A DNA stretch of 64,000 bases from Unio delphinus. Taxonomy: Eukaryota > Mollusca > Bivalvia > Unionida > Unionidae. The position numbers and the translations under genes were made by a program. The notes under the pieces were generated by a model. It saw only the letters and a program-made list of their open reading frames with translations, made no database searches and was not told the origin of the DNA. The stretch covers positions 4,394,001 to 4,458,000 of the forward strand of contig JAQISU010000169.1 of NCBI GenBank assembly GCA_029339505.1, written 5' to 3'. Shown here in pieces: positions 37,701 to 52,700 of this stretch. Position 1 is the first letter of the stretch, and each line of letters starts with the position of its first letter.

Positions 37701-40700
37701 ACACAGTGATTCAAAGATTCAAAACCAACTATTAACTTAAAAAAATTACATGCTTTTATAAATTAAACCTGTGTCTCCAGGCTTTTTTAATAATCAGATC
37801 ACCTAGTTAATTAGAGGAATATGGGCCTGACAGTGATGGTTGCCTGAGGTAACTAAATTAAGGTTGGGGAAAGTGATGACTGGGCATGTAATTCATGATG
37901 TGCTAACTGACAAAGATATAGCTCAACCACATGATAATGCTCATCAGTACAACAAACTTCTGGATTTACACTATGATGTAATGAACCCTGTGACTGAAAT
38001 TAAATGATTGTACAGCAGAATGGATTGTGTAGTAAAGTATATAATTGTCATACACTCTTACTGCAGTATACTGGCATTGTATATAATTGTCTCACACATT
38101 CCTACTGCAGTAAAACTGTAGCATTATATAAAATTGTCACACATACTCCTACTGCAGTGAGACTGTGTGGCATTGTATATAATTGTCACACAAACTTCTG
38201 TTGCAGTGAGACTGTGTGGCATTGTATATAATTGTCACACACACTTCTGTTGCAGTGAGACTGTGTGGCATTGTATATAATTGTCACACACTTCTGTTGC
38301 AGTGAGACTGTGTGGCATTGTATATAATTGTCACACACTTCTGTTGCAGTGAGACTGTGTGGCATTGTATATAATTGTCACACACACTTCTGTTGCAGTG
38401 AGACTGTGTGGCATTGTATAAAATTGTCACACACACTTCTGTTGCAGTGAGACTGTGTGGCATTGTATAAAATTGTCACACAAACTTCTGTTGCAGTGAG
38501 ACTGTGTGGCACTGTATAAAATTGTCACACACACTTCTGTTGCAGTGAGACTGTGTGGCATTGTATAAAATTGTCACACTTCTGTTGCAGTGAGACTGTG
38601 TGGCATTGTATATAATTGTCACACACAATCCTACTGCAGTAAGATTGTGTGGCAAAACTGCAACTGTCATTTAAAGTTAAATTATGAGAAGTACAATAGA
38701 AAGAGATGCATACAATATTACAGTTCAAAACTGGTGAATACTTCCTGCTGAATATATTATCTCCAATATATTCTGAAAGAAAATAAATCAAGTGCTCTCT
38801 TACAAGAATTTCACATACTCTAAGCCCTTTTGTTGGTCTAGCAACCTGCCTTAGTTCAGATTCCGTTCAGAACAATGTACCTGTATTGAAATCAAAACAC
38901 AAACTAAAATATTACAGCACCATTTTTTTATGACCAATGATTTATAACTATACTACTTACTTAGATTGATGATGGGTTCTGTCAGCATCTGGTTGTTGAC
39001 AGCCATACGACAAATCAGGTCTACCAATATATGATAGGGAATAAAGAAGTCTGACAGGGCTGTGTCATATGCATCATCAACTCCCTGTTAAAATGTAAGG
39101 TTATAAATAATATGCATTATCAACTCATATGTTAAAAGACAAGGCTATGTGTCATGTGCATCAACAACTCTATGTTAAAAGACAATGCTATGTATCATAT
39201 GCATCAACAACTCTATGTTAAAAGACAAGGCTATGTATCATATGCATCAACAACTCTATGTTAAAAGACATGGTTATGTGTCATATGCATCAACTCATAT
39301 GTTAAAAGACAAGGCTATGTGTCATGTGCAGATTTTTTGCAGGTCAACCACAAAATTTAATCAAGGCATTGTCGTACAGAATTTCAGTAGTTTTGTGGAA
39401 ACAAGTTTTTCTTCTTTCAGTTGCTCTTAACTTCACCTGCAATATTTATAATCCAAAATGAACAGGGTTCTAATTTTTTCAAATGCAAGTCATCCATGAA
39501 GTTTGGTTCGGCATGCAAATGAAAAGGAACTCGAAATATCTGCACACAAACCATTTTTCTTCTTTGGCTCATTGTGAGCATGATGTTTAAAATTTGACAC
39601 CCAAATCAACAAATGTCCTTCTTATTTCAAATGCAAGCAACTCACCAAGTTTCATTAAGATACATGGCATTTAAGTCATCTGATTTTTTTTTTTACTGCT
39701 TTCAGTCTCCGTGACCATAACTTTTGGCCATTTGAGCTGGAAAATATTAAATTTCTTCCTTTCTCCAGATGCAAGCTACTTAAGGTACGTGGCTGAGAAT
39801 CTGAATTATTATTGCAACTGGAAACTTGACAGATGGATGGACAAAAAGACTTGTGGACAATAATAATTAATAATGAGGACTTTGTATAGCGCCTCATTTT
39901 TAGAAGCTCTAAGTTCTTTACAACATCTACAATGATATGGCTATAATAAAACAAAACAGCATGAAATTACAAAACATATAAACATGTTGAAAATATTTAA
40001 GGTAGGAAACATTATTAGGTCGTTAAGTTTGTTCTTGCAGTCGAAAAATGTGAGTTTTAAGCACTCTTGAAAGGGATCACTGTTTCTTTGCGTCTATTTT
40101 CAATTGGCAATTCATTTCATGTTGCTGGGCCATGGTATGCAAAATAACACTGTCCATATGACTTCGTTTTCATACAGTTAATAATGAGTATCCGATTGTC
40201 AGAACAGGAGCATAAGTATCTTGCTGGTGCGTAACATGGGTGAGGCCAAATAGGTATGTTGGACTGGAGTCAGTGAAAGATAGTACAGAGAACAAATTCT
40301 GTGTTTGATTTCTGGATTGAATGGATAGCCAGTGTAGGGTACAGAGCAGCAGAGTGGTGTGCTCTGATCGTGGTACTCTAAGGATGATCTGAGCAGCTGT
40401 GTTCTGAACTTTTTTGAAGTTTCTGGAGTAGATATTAAGACAAACAAGACAGAACTGAGTCACAATAGTCCAGTCTTGAAAGTACTAATGAACACACAAG
40501 AGTTTTAGCGGCATCAACTAAAAGATACTTGGACAATATGCTCTACCTTATGGTGGATACTTAAACATTGAATTGCTGATAAGATTGTTCCCCTTTAATA
40601 TCCATACAGCCTGGATTAAATTTAAATTTTTTATCTTAATAGCCTTTATGTTTTCACTGTAATTCAAGAGTTAATAATCAAGACTGAACACTTACCAGAT

Positions 40701-43700
40701 TAAAAATTTGAGTGTTAAATCTTATCAACTATAAATCTTAATACAATTACACCTCAGTTAAAGGTGACAAGATTTTAAATTTTCAATTGACATATTGTAT
40801 CTCAGTAGCGGGTGAACCACATGACGGAGGAATGGTCAACATATCGCAAATGTTACACATTATATTCCACTAGATGAGAATGTTAGTGGAGAAAAAAGTC
40901 ATGTAAACAATGTTTCACTTTCTTTAAGCATCATTAAGTTTTCATTATATGGTACCGTATACATAATACCCATGGGTAGTCTCATTACCCTATTGGTAGC
41001 CTCACTAATCTGATCTGGTCTGCCAAATCTTGACCTCAAACAGGTATTCACATGGAAAACCTGACAACAGCTGTAGCATATTTAACACATTAACCCTTGG
41101 AGGTTTTTGCTGTTTTTGCATGAAATGGGAGTAGGAAACACATTTTGGGAACTATTTCTGAATACATCCCAATACATTGACTTCCAGACAATTATTCGTT
41201 AGCCCAAAGAATAGTTGTGCTAAAAACGTTTTCCATTGGTTAGTTTGCTCGCGCATGAGCAAAAGGTAAAAAGTTGGCTTTTTATTCAAAATGTCCACCT
41301 TATCCTACTTTCTGCACAGGTTCACCTGTCTGTATGCACTTCAAACCTGTCTGCCTTAGATCTGAGGCTATAAAGTCTAAAATCTGGACACAAAATCAGA
41401 TTCCGACTAAGGGCAGTTTTGAGTGGAAAAAAAAAAAATAAATAAAAAAAAAAAACGGGTCCCAAAAATTAGGTTTTTCCCCTATGTATTTTGTAGCACA
41501 ACTAAAATGTCCAGATTATTTGGTATCATTGTAGAGCTAAATCTATCTACCTTTCTATAATACCACTTACTTTAGTGTATCATGCATGACCTCGACACTA
41601 CAGACCTTGGCAGTAGGCTACTACCTCCTGCCGCGTAAATGCGGCGCTAGGGGTTAATGTGTTAATAAGCTTGTAAATTCCACTTCAAAGTCACATAATT
41701 CTTGGACAATAGAAGTAATAACTAAAACAGGAAGGAATTACTTATTTATTTATTAATTGATAATGGAATATGGTACTGCACTTTTCCACACGAGTAGGAT
41801 CAGACATCAAGTGAACAATACAGAGTATTGTACAATCTCTCTCTCAAAATGGGACAAACTTTTTATTTGATCAAAAGGTGCAATAAGAAAATTGTGATGG
41901 AATATATGTCTTCGTCATGGTTATTCATCTTCTAACGTGTCAATTCTAACACACATATAATTTAAACAATGTACATTACAAATAATGTATTTTACTATGT
42001 ACATTACAAATAATGTATTTTACTATGTACATTACAAATAATGTATTTTACTAATGCATGCTGCTTTAGTGCAATTACATCTGATGTACAACAATTTTTA
42101 TTACCAACCATCATGCAATTGTTTAAAATTCTTCTGCTGTATTTTTTCATACACAATCTCTTCCCCAAAATGAAATATTTCTTTGCACAGTTTTTCCTGC
42201 ACTTTCTGAGAATTTTCCCCATACAAAAAAATTATGTGACATATGATAATGCGATTAGGATGACAAAATCCAGATACAAGTTGATCTGGAGTAAAAGCAA
42301 ATCTATTTTTTCGTTAAAAAGTATTGTCTTAACAGGCCAGCAAATATGGTTGTCTCCATAAATTATACACTCATCACAATTTGTAATCAGCAGTATGTGG
42401 ATGTTGAACAAAACAAAGAAAATAAGCAGAGATGAGTGGGCATCTTACCTTTGATGCTTCAATCAAACTGGAGTGCAGCATCATGTTAAATTGGGGTCTT
42501 GGTGGTCGAATATTAGACTTTGGACCAACAGGCTTCTGTCCCCTTCTTGGGAAATAAGGGCCAGTGGTCACTTAAAAGTGTAAAAAAAAAAATGAATTCA
42601 CAAATGACAGTAGTTTTCTTTCTATCAGACAGTAAATAAACAATAGGGCTATGATTCAAGATCCAAGGAATGTTGTAAAACTTGTAACCTTGACTCATAA
42701 AGATTAAGTGTGTATGTTGCAGAATGATTTGTCCTGGCCTTACAATGATTCAACCAAAACAGAACAAGACCATTGAAAGGTGTAGGAAATGTAAATAAAT
42801 GAAGAAACCTTTACCAAAACCTAAATGCAAATTTTGTAAAGACTGGCATTGACCAAAATGTCTGAAGAGCAAGCAAACATGAAACAGAATTAAATGTCTT
42901 AGCTTCATAACTTTTCATCTGAAGTATGAACAAAATCCTTCAAGAAGTTAGGAAACAAACAAATGATAATAGAAAAATGGTGATCAATTTGCTAATATAC
43001 ATATACCACTGTCTCTCATACATGCAACCTTTCACCACATGATGAAAATCAATCTATATTCCAAAGCAAAGCAGATCAATATCATGACAATAGTCCAAGT
43101 ACAATGATATGTTAACTGTTAGAGATTACCATAATATGTACTAAGTTTCATTGCAATCCACTAAAAACTGAAAAGATGCATTAACAAAACTCCACTTCAC
43201 CATGTTGTACATCAAAGAAGGTAACAACTCGCACAAGGATCCCATAAAGAACTAATGATCTACTGTCCAAAAAGAATTTCCAAGAGTTATGATATGAGAT
43301 ATGACCATTTCTCTAACAACTTAGTGTTGAAACATTGAAGAGTATTTTTTACTGATAAGATTTTTAAATTAGCAAATGTGGCAGCCATTATCAGAATCAT
43401 TTTCATTTAAGACAAATTGCACATCATTTGAGGATTATGGGCACAAAACCCACATTAATATTTTCATTTACTGTATTTTCCGGCCTATAAGTCGATTTGG
43501 AGTAAAAGTCAAATTCACCAATTTTGTACATTTTCCATCCCACGTCCATATACAAGTCGATTCGGAGTATAAGACAAGGCCAGGTCAATATTTTGGCTTC
43601 GTATTTTACACTAATAATGGTACTGTTGTATGATAATCCTTATTACCGGCAATCATGAAATTGCATTATCAATGCTAACATGCTTGTGATTTTACTTCTG

Positions 43701-46700
43701 AACAAATCACTGCTATATTTTGTTATCAAATGACACAGCTGAATAAACAGTCCATGCTTGTTTTATTATAACTGAAAGCACATCCATGTTGTAGTTCATT
43801 TTATTACCTTTAGTTACAAATGTAACCTATATAAACTTTCAATGACACAATACATATACAAGTCGCAGTATAAGATGAAGACCTGACTTTCAAGTAAAAA
43901 GTATTGACTTATAGGCCGAAAAATACTGTATTCAGGAAAATTAATGATATTTGCAGTACATTCAATGTGTCAGAAATGTTTGAGGTCAGATTAGCATCAT
44001 TTTCATCAGGACTAATTAAATATCATAATTAGTCTTCAAGTGAAAAAACCAGTGTCAGTATAGCTTTCTATTTATTAGAAGCAGCAATTAGCAACAACAA
44101 GATTTGCAAGATGGCTGTAATGATGGCCATACCGGATGAATTTTAACCAAGTACCAAATGGGACCAATATGCTTCTTGATAGTGTTAAAGTTTTAGTTAG
44201 TGATCAAAAGATATTCCAAGATGGCTAAGGCAGTGGCCATACTGGAAATCTTATTGGCATGATTTCCACCAAGGGACAAATAGGCAGTATAACAAGCTAT
44301 GTAGTGAAAAAAACCATGCTGATATGGCCATCCATTCAGAAGAAGAAAAAAAAAAAACAGGGATATAAATCTCTTTAAGACCAACAAGACCATGGGGATG
44401 AATATGTGGGTAAAATTTCAATGCAATGCTCATAGTAGTTAACAATAACAAATGTGCTAACGGATGTATAGGCCATTAGCTCTTCTGGTCTGTTTAACTC
44501 CTTAAATTTCTATGAGACTAAATATGTGTGATTTCTGATTCTAACACAAAAGTTCAAAATAAAACTAAGACGTGGACATTATTCTCTATATGGTAGCTTT
44601 CTGCTTACTTGGTATGTTACTGTCCTGGAATGTGATGTGTGCTTGAGTGAGGATTGGGACCATCACTGCCACACAGTCACTCTGGTATGTCAGTATCAGC
44701 TCCTTCAACAGGTCTGTAAATGGATGCACAATTACAACATGATATACAAGTGTACATAATACATGAAAGTTATGAAACAAGCTCATTTTTGGCTTCTTAT
44801 GTGTACTAATCACATATTTAAGTCTCATCCTTCATAGACTGGCCACCTGCACAAAAAGGCCACAATTATAGTCCTTGATAGTATCTGTTTTAGGAAAGAT
44901 CCTTTGTAAATACAACGATATGCCCTGACATATGAATTTCATATTTAATTTCCACTAATTTGAAATTCTCTTCATCACATAACTGAAAAATGAAAAACCT
45001 TTGGCCAAAACCTTAACACATTTTCTGACTGACCATGATCCAAGGTATATGGGCAAGCTATTATGTTGACAAAAATTGCCTTGGGTTCACTATGATTTAT
45101 CTTGCCAGTATGAAGAAAATTATTGTTTAAAAAACCACACTGGACTGCTGCTGATGCCGCTGGCAGAAACCTGACTGGCTTGTGTTCTTGAAATTGATGT
45201 GATGTGTACACCTCCCACAGTTACATCCCAATATGATACCAACGAAATATCAATAGTCAGCTTGGAAGGAAAGCTAGACACCCATAGCAGAAGACATGTT
45301 GGTTCAAGTAAAGTAGAACATCTAAAAAACAGCCTGAATGTCAACTATTTTGAATTGAATCAAGCTTTTTACTACACAATGTTTCTCAGATTTATCTTCT
45401 AGGGAAAGGGCTTGTCTTTGCATAGTGACATCACTTGATGTCAAAAATGTTCTTTGGTCTTGATAAAAGCAGCTATAAATTTAGGGCTGGGGTGCACACA
45501 TATCCGTTGCTATGAATTGCCATTGACTAATTGTCAGATCAGGTGAATAATATATTTATGCTTTGTTTTAATATGGCTATCCCCCAAAATGGGCTTTTTG
45601 ACTTCACTTGTGTATTTTTTAATCAATTTTTAAAAAAATATTAAGTAGGTTGATACAGCATTAAAATTGTGGATAAAACTGTCCACAGCCCCTCTTATTT
45701 AAAGGGGCCCATTTCCAAAGGTTGATAAGCATCATTATCTGAAAGGTTTTCTGGTTAATGTGACTGGCTTTGAAGCAGAACTCACTTAAATATTTTTTAT
45801 TAGTATTGCTAGCTATTTTAAATAGCAAATTAGAATCATCTGAATACAGCTGGAAGGATTCATGCCAGGATGCAATGAAAACTGTTGATTTATGAAGGGT
45901 AATTTTTTAAACCTGTGTACTGAGAATACAAATGGTATTGGGAGTTCTGGTAATACTACATTAAAAAAGGTCAAGGATACAAACATATCTTGAGAGATAT
46001 TGATAATAATGTTTCTTTTTTAGGATCAGAAGCAAATAATAATAATACTCTAAATACTTCTTAAGTATCACTGAATTAATGTTTTAGGTCTTTTCTTTCA
46101 TTTATTTCTTAACAATTGATTTTAAAAATGTCTTAAAATATTGTAAGAATATTTTTAGCAATTGTCATTAATGAGCATTTTCTTCTGACATGATTCTAAA
46201 AACACAAACTAGTTTTAGTAACAGATTGTAAATATCATGCCACAGACTGTAAGGGATAAAACCCTTCCAACTACATTTTGAATAACTACAAAAGGTAGAC
46301 ATTCAAAATGTATTCAATCTTTAACAACAGCAATCGTATTAAATATCAGATCATCGTAATTTTCAAAAGCTGAAAGGTCTTCATGCATGAATGCTTTCCA
46401 TCAAATTTGGTCAAATTCTGCAGCATAGTTTCTGAGACGTTATTTAAAGGTTTTCTGTTGTTTTTTTTATTTGGTAATAGTGACCATTACTGATGATGGT
46501 TTGGCATAATGTGTACAAACTTGATAGACACTGAATGCTGTCAAATTTGGTGAAATTCTAATTTGTACAAACTTAATAGACCGGGTGCTGTCAAATTTGG
46601 TGAAATTCTAATTTGTACAAATTTGATAGACCCTGGATGCTGTCAATTTGGTGAAATTCTAATTTGTACAAACTTGATAGACCCTGGATGCTGTCAAATT

Positions 46701-49700
46701 TGGTGAAATTCTAATTTGTACAAACTTGATAGACCGGGTGCTGTCAAATTTGGTGAAATTCTAATTTGTGCAAACTTGATAGACCCTGGATGCTGTCAAA
46801 TTTGGTGAAATTATGGAAGGCAGTTTTTTAACAGCTGATCATTAAACGTTTTTCTATTATTAGTAACCATGGCAACATCTAATGGCAGATTGGCATTATT
46901 AGTAAAATTTGAAAGACCTTTATGCTGAAATGGTATTTGACAAATAATGTTCAACTTAACTTAAAAATAATAAATGTTCATGGATAAAAATGCAAAGTAA
47001 GCAACAAAACGAAGTTCAAAGTCAAATTCTATTTTCATTCTGTATCGATTACATCAGGCAAAATAAATGAATAATCTGTTTGAAAATGCCTCCACCCCAA
47101 AATAAAATTGTTGCCATGTTTTAAAGTAAGAGAGACCTGACTGTAGCTCTTGGTACCTGTGCATTAACCTAGATTCATCAGGAGTGTAGGCATTATATGA
47201 AATAATCAATTCCTACCTCAGGTAAGTACAAAATAGCAAACCACTGTGATCTAATTAAAAGATATTGATATCATGTGTAACAAGGAATCTGAATGAAGGT
47301 TTACACGAGTCAAATTCTTATAATGAAAATTATTGACAATTATTGAAAATACCATATTTGTCCTGCTGAATGCATGCATAATTCTTACAGCTACTGTTAA
47401 ATGAACAAACTTTCTTTGTTTCAACAAGAAAAAGAGCTGCCAACCTGCAGCTAATTTATTACCTATGCAGTTAAGCCTAATTTCTTGTGAGGTGTAGGAA
47501 TTGAGAAGAGTGAGAAGTTTTTTCACCAACTCCATCCATTCCTTCCAAGTGATCAGACACATCTTTAACTCTGCCATCTGTGCACCTGAAGAAAAAGAAA
47601 CAACCAACAGACTTAGTACATGTATGTGTGCATGTGTGATTTGGATTTTTAATGTAGATTTAACAATTTTTCAGTCATATCGCTATGATGTCTGCAGTGT
47701 GGCAGTTTATAGTGATGTCTAGCACTGGGGCATCATGCTACAGATATGTAGCATTATGTCGCACCCAGTCACATTATCCTGACACCAGGCCAACCAGTCC
47801 TAACCTTTACCTCTTAATGCTGAGCGCCAAGTGAAGCAGATGTTAGTACCATTTTCTAAATCTTTGGTATGACTAGGTCAGGCATTGAACCCATGACCTC
47901 CCGCAGTTGAGGTAGATGCTCTAACAACTACACTTAGTCTCTCAATAATACATGAGAATGGCTGATGAAGTATACAATCATACATTATGATAAATAAATA
48001 CAGTTAAATCTCAAAAGGACAAGGCATGATAAGGGCTCATATTGGTCCATTCATAAATTACAATAAAATTTCCATAAGTAATCAAAATACGTGTATTTGC
48101 TAAACATGTATAATCTGTCTATGACTTACTGCTTGTCAAATATATGCCCTCAAATCTCACTGCATGTTTGCCCTTGGCATATAAATAATGACATTGGAAA
48201 ACATAGAGACACAAATGGGCCTGGTATTGATTACCTGTCTAACATCTCCCTAGCAGTCAAATGCACAAAGTAGTTAACCAGGTAATTTAATGAGTTTTCT
48301 GTAGAAATTACAAGTTGTTGTTATGAAAACAACTGTTTCAAAGATTCTCTATTGTTTGCATCTTATCCTTATTTCATGGCACATTGGCATCATTTATCCA
48401 AATACTGAAAGACTAAAGTTTATGCCAGGTCATTCTCTGTCAAAGTTTGTCTAATTTTGTTACAAAACCTTTATTAAAAAAGTTATCCAAATTGTTTCAG
48501 TTTAGCAAGTTTCCAGATTTGACATTGGATAAGCATCACAAGTTTTAAAACCCTTATACTTGCACTGTAATCTGTTAAATCTGGCCAAATTCTGCAGGTA
48601 GTTTTAAAGAAAGAACAGCTATACTTAGTAACAGTGGTCACATTTGATTGCAGTTTTGAATCGTTTGTATGAACTGGAAAGCTCCTCATGACAATGCTTT
48701 TTGTGTATCAGTAGATTTTTTTTTAAAGCCTGAAAGGTTTTCATGATAGGACGATTCCTGTCAAATTTGGTCAAATTCTGTTTTGAGACAAACAAAATTT
48801 GCTATGGGTTACAGAAGTTTGCCAACATCCAACACTAAAGTTACTATAGGATCTACTTTGATGTTCACCCATGCTAGGGCTCAAAACAACTGAATTTTAC
48901 ACAAAACATATTGATACACCAGGGCAATAATTTATCAAGACTACAGAATAGATATAAAGTCAGGGTTCAATAACTGAATTAGACGTGTGAACTATGTAGA
49001 ATTTGTTTCTAACACTACCAAAAGTGACCACTTCAAGTCCTTTAAAGTAAAACTACCATCTATAACCATACTACTTTCCTTAATTAAAGTCTATAGTTAT
49101 ACAATAACTTTGACAGAAATTTTAGGCATTATTATGATAGCAACAGTCACCTGATCAAAACAATTTCCAGTTACGAAAATGGCTGCAATCTTAACCAACA
49201 TTTCTAAATATGTATATAATACATGTATATAATAACCAAAATTATGCTATTTAATCACACTGATTTGAAACTCAACCTTTCAGCCAACCTTTGCATTTGG
49301 TTTAATGTTGACAGCTATTATTTGTAATCTATGAACAATGGGCATGCTGCATCTCGATCAACCTGCAATTGCTACACATCTTTTATCTCTTATTATAAAA
49401 TGCCTTAGTTTAATATATACGACAATTTAAGTACAATATTTTAATAGCATTTCAAACAGCTAAATATATGTACATGATGAAAAATGAATAATGCAACCAG
49501 ACATACTGCCAGGCTATGTGCATGGGATGCTTTTGTAAGATCTACAGTGGCAAAGAAGTGTGAAATGGCTTATAAACTTTAATCTGTGTTTCTTTTAAAT
49601 AAAAAGAACATTTTTCAAAGGAAAATAACAGATAATTTTTTTTTATACTAATGCATGGTAGAACTAATTTTCATCAACTTTTGCTTTTTCCAAGAGATGC

Positions 49701-52700
49701 TACATTCTGTGTGAAAACTATCAATACTAATAAAGAATTAACAGAAGAAATAGTACTTGATGTACAAATATATAATTTGTTTGGAATTGGTAGTTCCTGC
49801 ATGATATGCCAAGCAAATACATATTTGCTTATACGGTTACAAGCTTTGTAAATATTGCAGCCTTAACTTGTACTATATATACTCCCTTATAAATTTAGTC
49901 AAACTGACAACAATGATCCTGATCTGCCATAACATAAATGGCCTGCAGATCAAGGTCTATGCTGTTTGTTCTACTGATTACATCTATCAAACTGTACAGA
50001 TCCTGATCTTCCAGTGCATTATGTGACAGTAGTTCTGGGTCTGTGATGTCTGCAGTTGGACTGGTCTAATAAGTGAGCATATATGGTACTTGATTTTAAC
50101 TGCCAACATTCTTCAACAGTGCATGGCAATGTATACTACTCCCAATAAAGACTGAACTGATTGCATCCAAAATGAGGTTACCAAAAGGGAAATATGAAAA
50201 AGAATAACACCGAGACTAAGAGAACTTGTGAAACTCATGATGACAACTTGATAAGAAATAAACATAAATCAAGTTTAGTTCACTGGAAAAGGGAAAACAA
50301 AGACAATAACTCACATACATAAACACTTTACATCACATAAAAGTTAATTGTCCTTATTGAAAATAGGAATTTAAGTGAACAGCTACTTCGTCTCCCTTTG
50401 TACAATCTCCAATAGTAAATTTGCTGTAGAGTTTAATGCCATTTTTCAGCACACGATAGGTTATACATGGCGGCCAGTATTATTGGTTATTGATTCATTA
50501 ACTCTACCAACTTACTCAATATGAAAGATTGCTTTTCCCTTAATCTTAAAAAGTTTGTAGCTCATTTGTTTATATCTTGATCACAAGTTCTGAAACATGT
50601 CAGTGTTTTCACTGGTACCTAATGACAATAATCAATGTTAATCTGCCTAATAATTAAGGAGAGGTTTCACTGCCTCAGGATTTACTAGTCATTCAAAAAG
50701 TTTGAATAAAAGTACAACATTCCTTAGTTTATGTTTGAATTAATGCCCTTCCAGAGTTCAACACTGTTCACAGTAAAGGTTTGCTGAGCCCTTATTGCAA
50801 GTAAAACTGGACTTTACTCACATTCACTCTTTCCAGTTTGATAAATGTAAACTCATTTTTTCTTAAGGTATTAATTTTCTGTTTTGCAAAACTTTACATT
50901 TTTTGTCAGCAATGAAAATCATTGAATGATGAAATGGCTATATAATCTTTGATTGATGGGTCTTAAATTCATGTTATAGTACACATAAAATATACAACAC
51001 CGATGAAACTGGGACTCACAGAACTCATACTGTACCAGATTATATTTACGCTCAACAAAGCATCAACTCACAAGTGAACAAGGCCAAAATTGATAGGTGT
51101 CACCTACCTTTCTTCTCTATGTGGTACCTGGCCACCTTCAGGCAGTTAAGTATAATGGATAGCAGGTCCACAATGTCTCCTGTAACATGGCATGCTGTTG
51201 CTTCATGGTACATCACATGCAATGTATGGAATGCCTGCAAACACACAAACATTCATTAACAAACCAGAGTACTTCAACTAATAATCATATTTTCTTGCAG
51301 GAAGAAAATGCTCATGGTAAAAATATTTAAAAAAAGAATTAACAAAATTAATAAACTCAACTTTTTATAAAAGAATAAACACATGGGAGTGTTTTTTTTT
51401 TTTACAGAGATGAGAAAGTAAACGCGATTTTCCAACAGTTGGTTTCATCCCAAGTTTTTGGGAGGAACAATTTGTCTTAGAATTAGAACACCAATATCAA
51501 TATTTAAAAAACAATGACATAAAAAATCTAGTATTCAGGATTATAACATCTTTTCACAGCATCAATTTTAACATCAAACATTCAAGTTGCTGCCACATCT
51601 TCAGGGAATGTTAGCATTGCAAATAAATCCAACCTATTTAGGCAGAAAAAATTTCATACACAACTACAATAAAAAAATGTTTAAGATTTCCAATTTGCAC
51701 ATTCTTGAAAAGAATTTAACAGGAAAAAAAACTGATATCATCAGTCATGTAGATTTTAAAGTAACTATAGGCATTATTTACCTCTGTGAGTATTGGAAGT
51801 CCCCTGTTTGTGACTAGAATAATGCGATCTTCAGCCATCTCAACCAAAATCTTAAATGCACTAAAAAAAAAAGAGATTTATAATGTAACATATCAACAAA
51901 GAAATTAATCATTATTAGTAAAGCAAGACATGGATAAAACTTCATCATCATCAGAAAGTAAAATTTTTCAAATGTTTATGGAACAATATTTTTAAAGATC
52001 TGTCCAATTTAAGACAAGACACCTGGTTTCATCAAAACTTTATTCTGCAGAACTTAATGCTTGCCTATGGACCATTTTCACATGTACACATCTTCTGTTC
52101 TGCTGTATATAATCAAATGTTTATAAATATTACAACAGAAAAACTTAAATAGTTCTTTGTCTTGCATGAGACTGTAACTGCATGAACGAACTGTCATGTC
52201 TCACTTTGATCTTTTACAAACTTTCCTAATGTTTAGTATTAAAAAAATGTAGTAGAGTACCTGTGTAGCCTGAAGAGTGTAACCTTAGTGACAAGATTTC
52301 TTAGCTAACCTTATAAGAGTCTGCCAACAAGATCTGGCATCCATGCTCTGTAGGTAAAGCTGCACTGTGTTCTTTTTAAAGGCATTTACAGCTTTGATCT
52401 CCTCATCTGAGCTGTCAGGATACACTGTGGACATCAGTCGCATCATCCGAAACAGCTCATCAACAGCCTGGTGACAAAAGAGTGATAAATTATTGTCCAT
52501 TTCACTATGACTTTCAAGGACCATAATTAACCCCGTCTGTTGCTTATGCATGTAGTATATATCCCTACCAAATCTGACTAATTCTTGAAGACTATATATT
52601 TATTTCTCAAGGCGATTGCTATCATTCATTCCTTTCTTCGCCTATTCATTCAATTTAATATGCACATGCATAAGCAACATATCAATACAATCTTGGCTGA

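Larger units (their letters stand above)
39085..42448 (-). other. USP34: USP34 intron with LINE remnant and TTAA-flanked element
   Basis: 3.4 kb. Contains the junction-derived array, a LINE 3' end (39862-40480), a TTAA-flanked element (41086-41661) and a 28-bp tandem triplet (41970-42053). Confidence 0.9.
47586..51107 (-). other. USP34: USP34 intron with SINE, foldback element and repeats
   Basis: 3.5 kb. Holds a family B SINE (47667-47940), the degenerate repeat (48330-48800), foldback copy 2 (49866-50090) and a short family A SINE piece (50429-50486). Confidence 0.88.

Noticed and set aside
38476..38791. Minus-strand frames with repeated NATQSHCNRSV peptides
   Set aside because: They arise from the tandem unit length of the minisatellite, not from selection on a repeat protein.
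42004..42361. Overlapping frames on both strands (72 and 106 codons)
   Set aside because: No domain, AT-driven composition, and they overlap in antisense; they lie in a USP34 intron next to a 28-bp tandem repeat.
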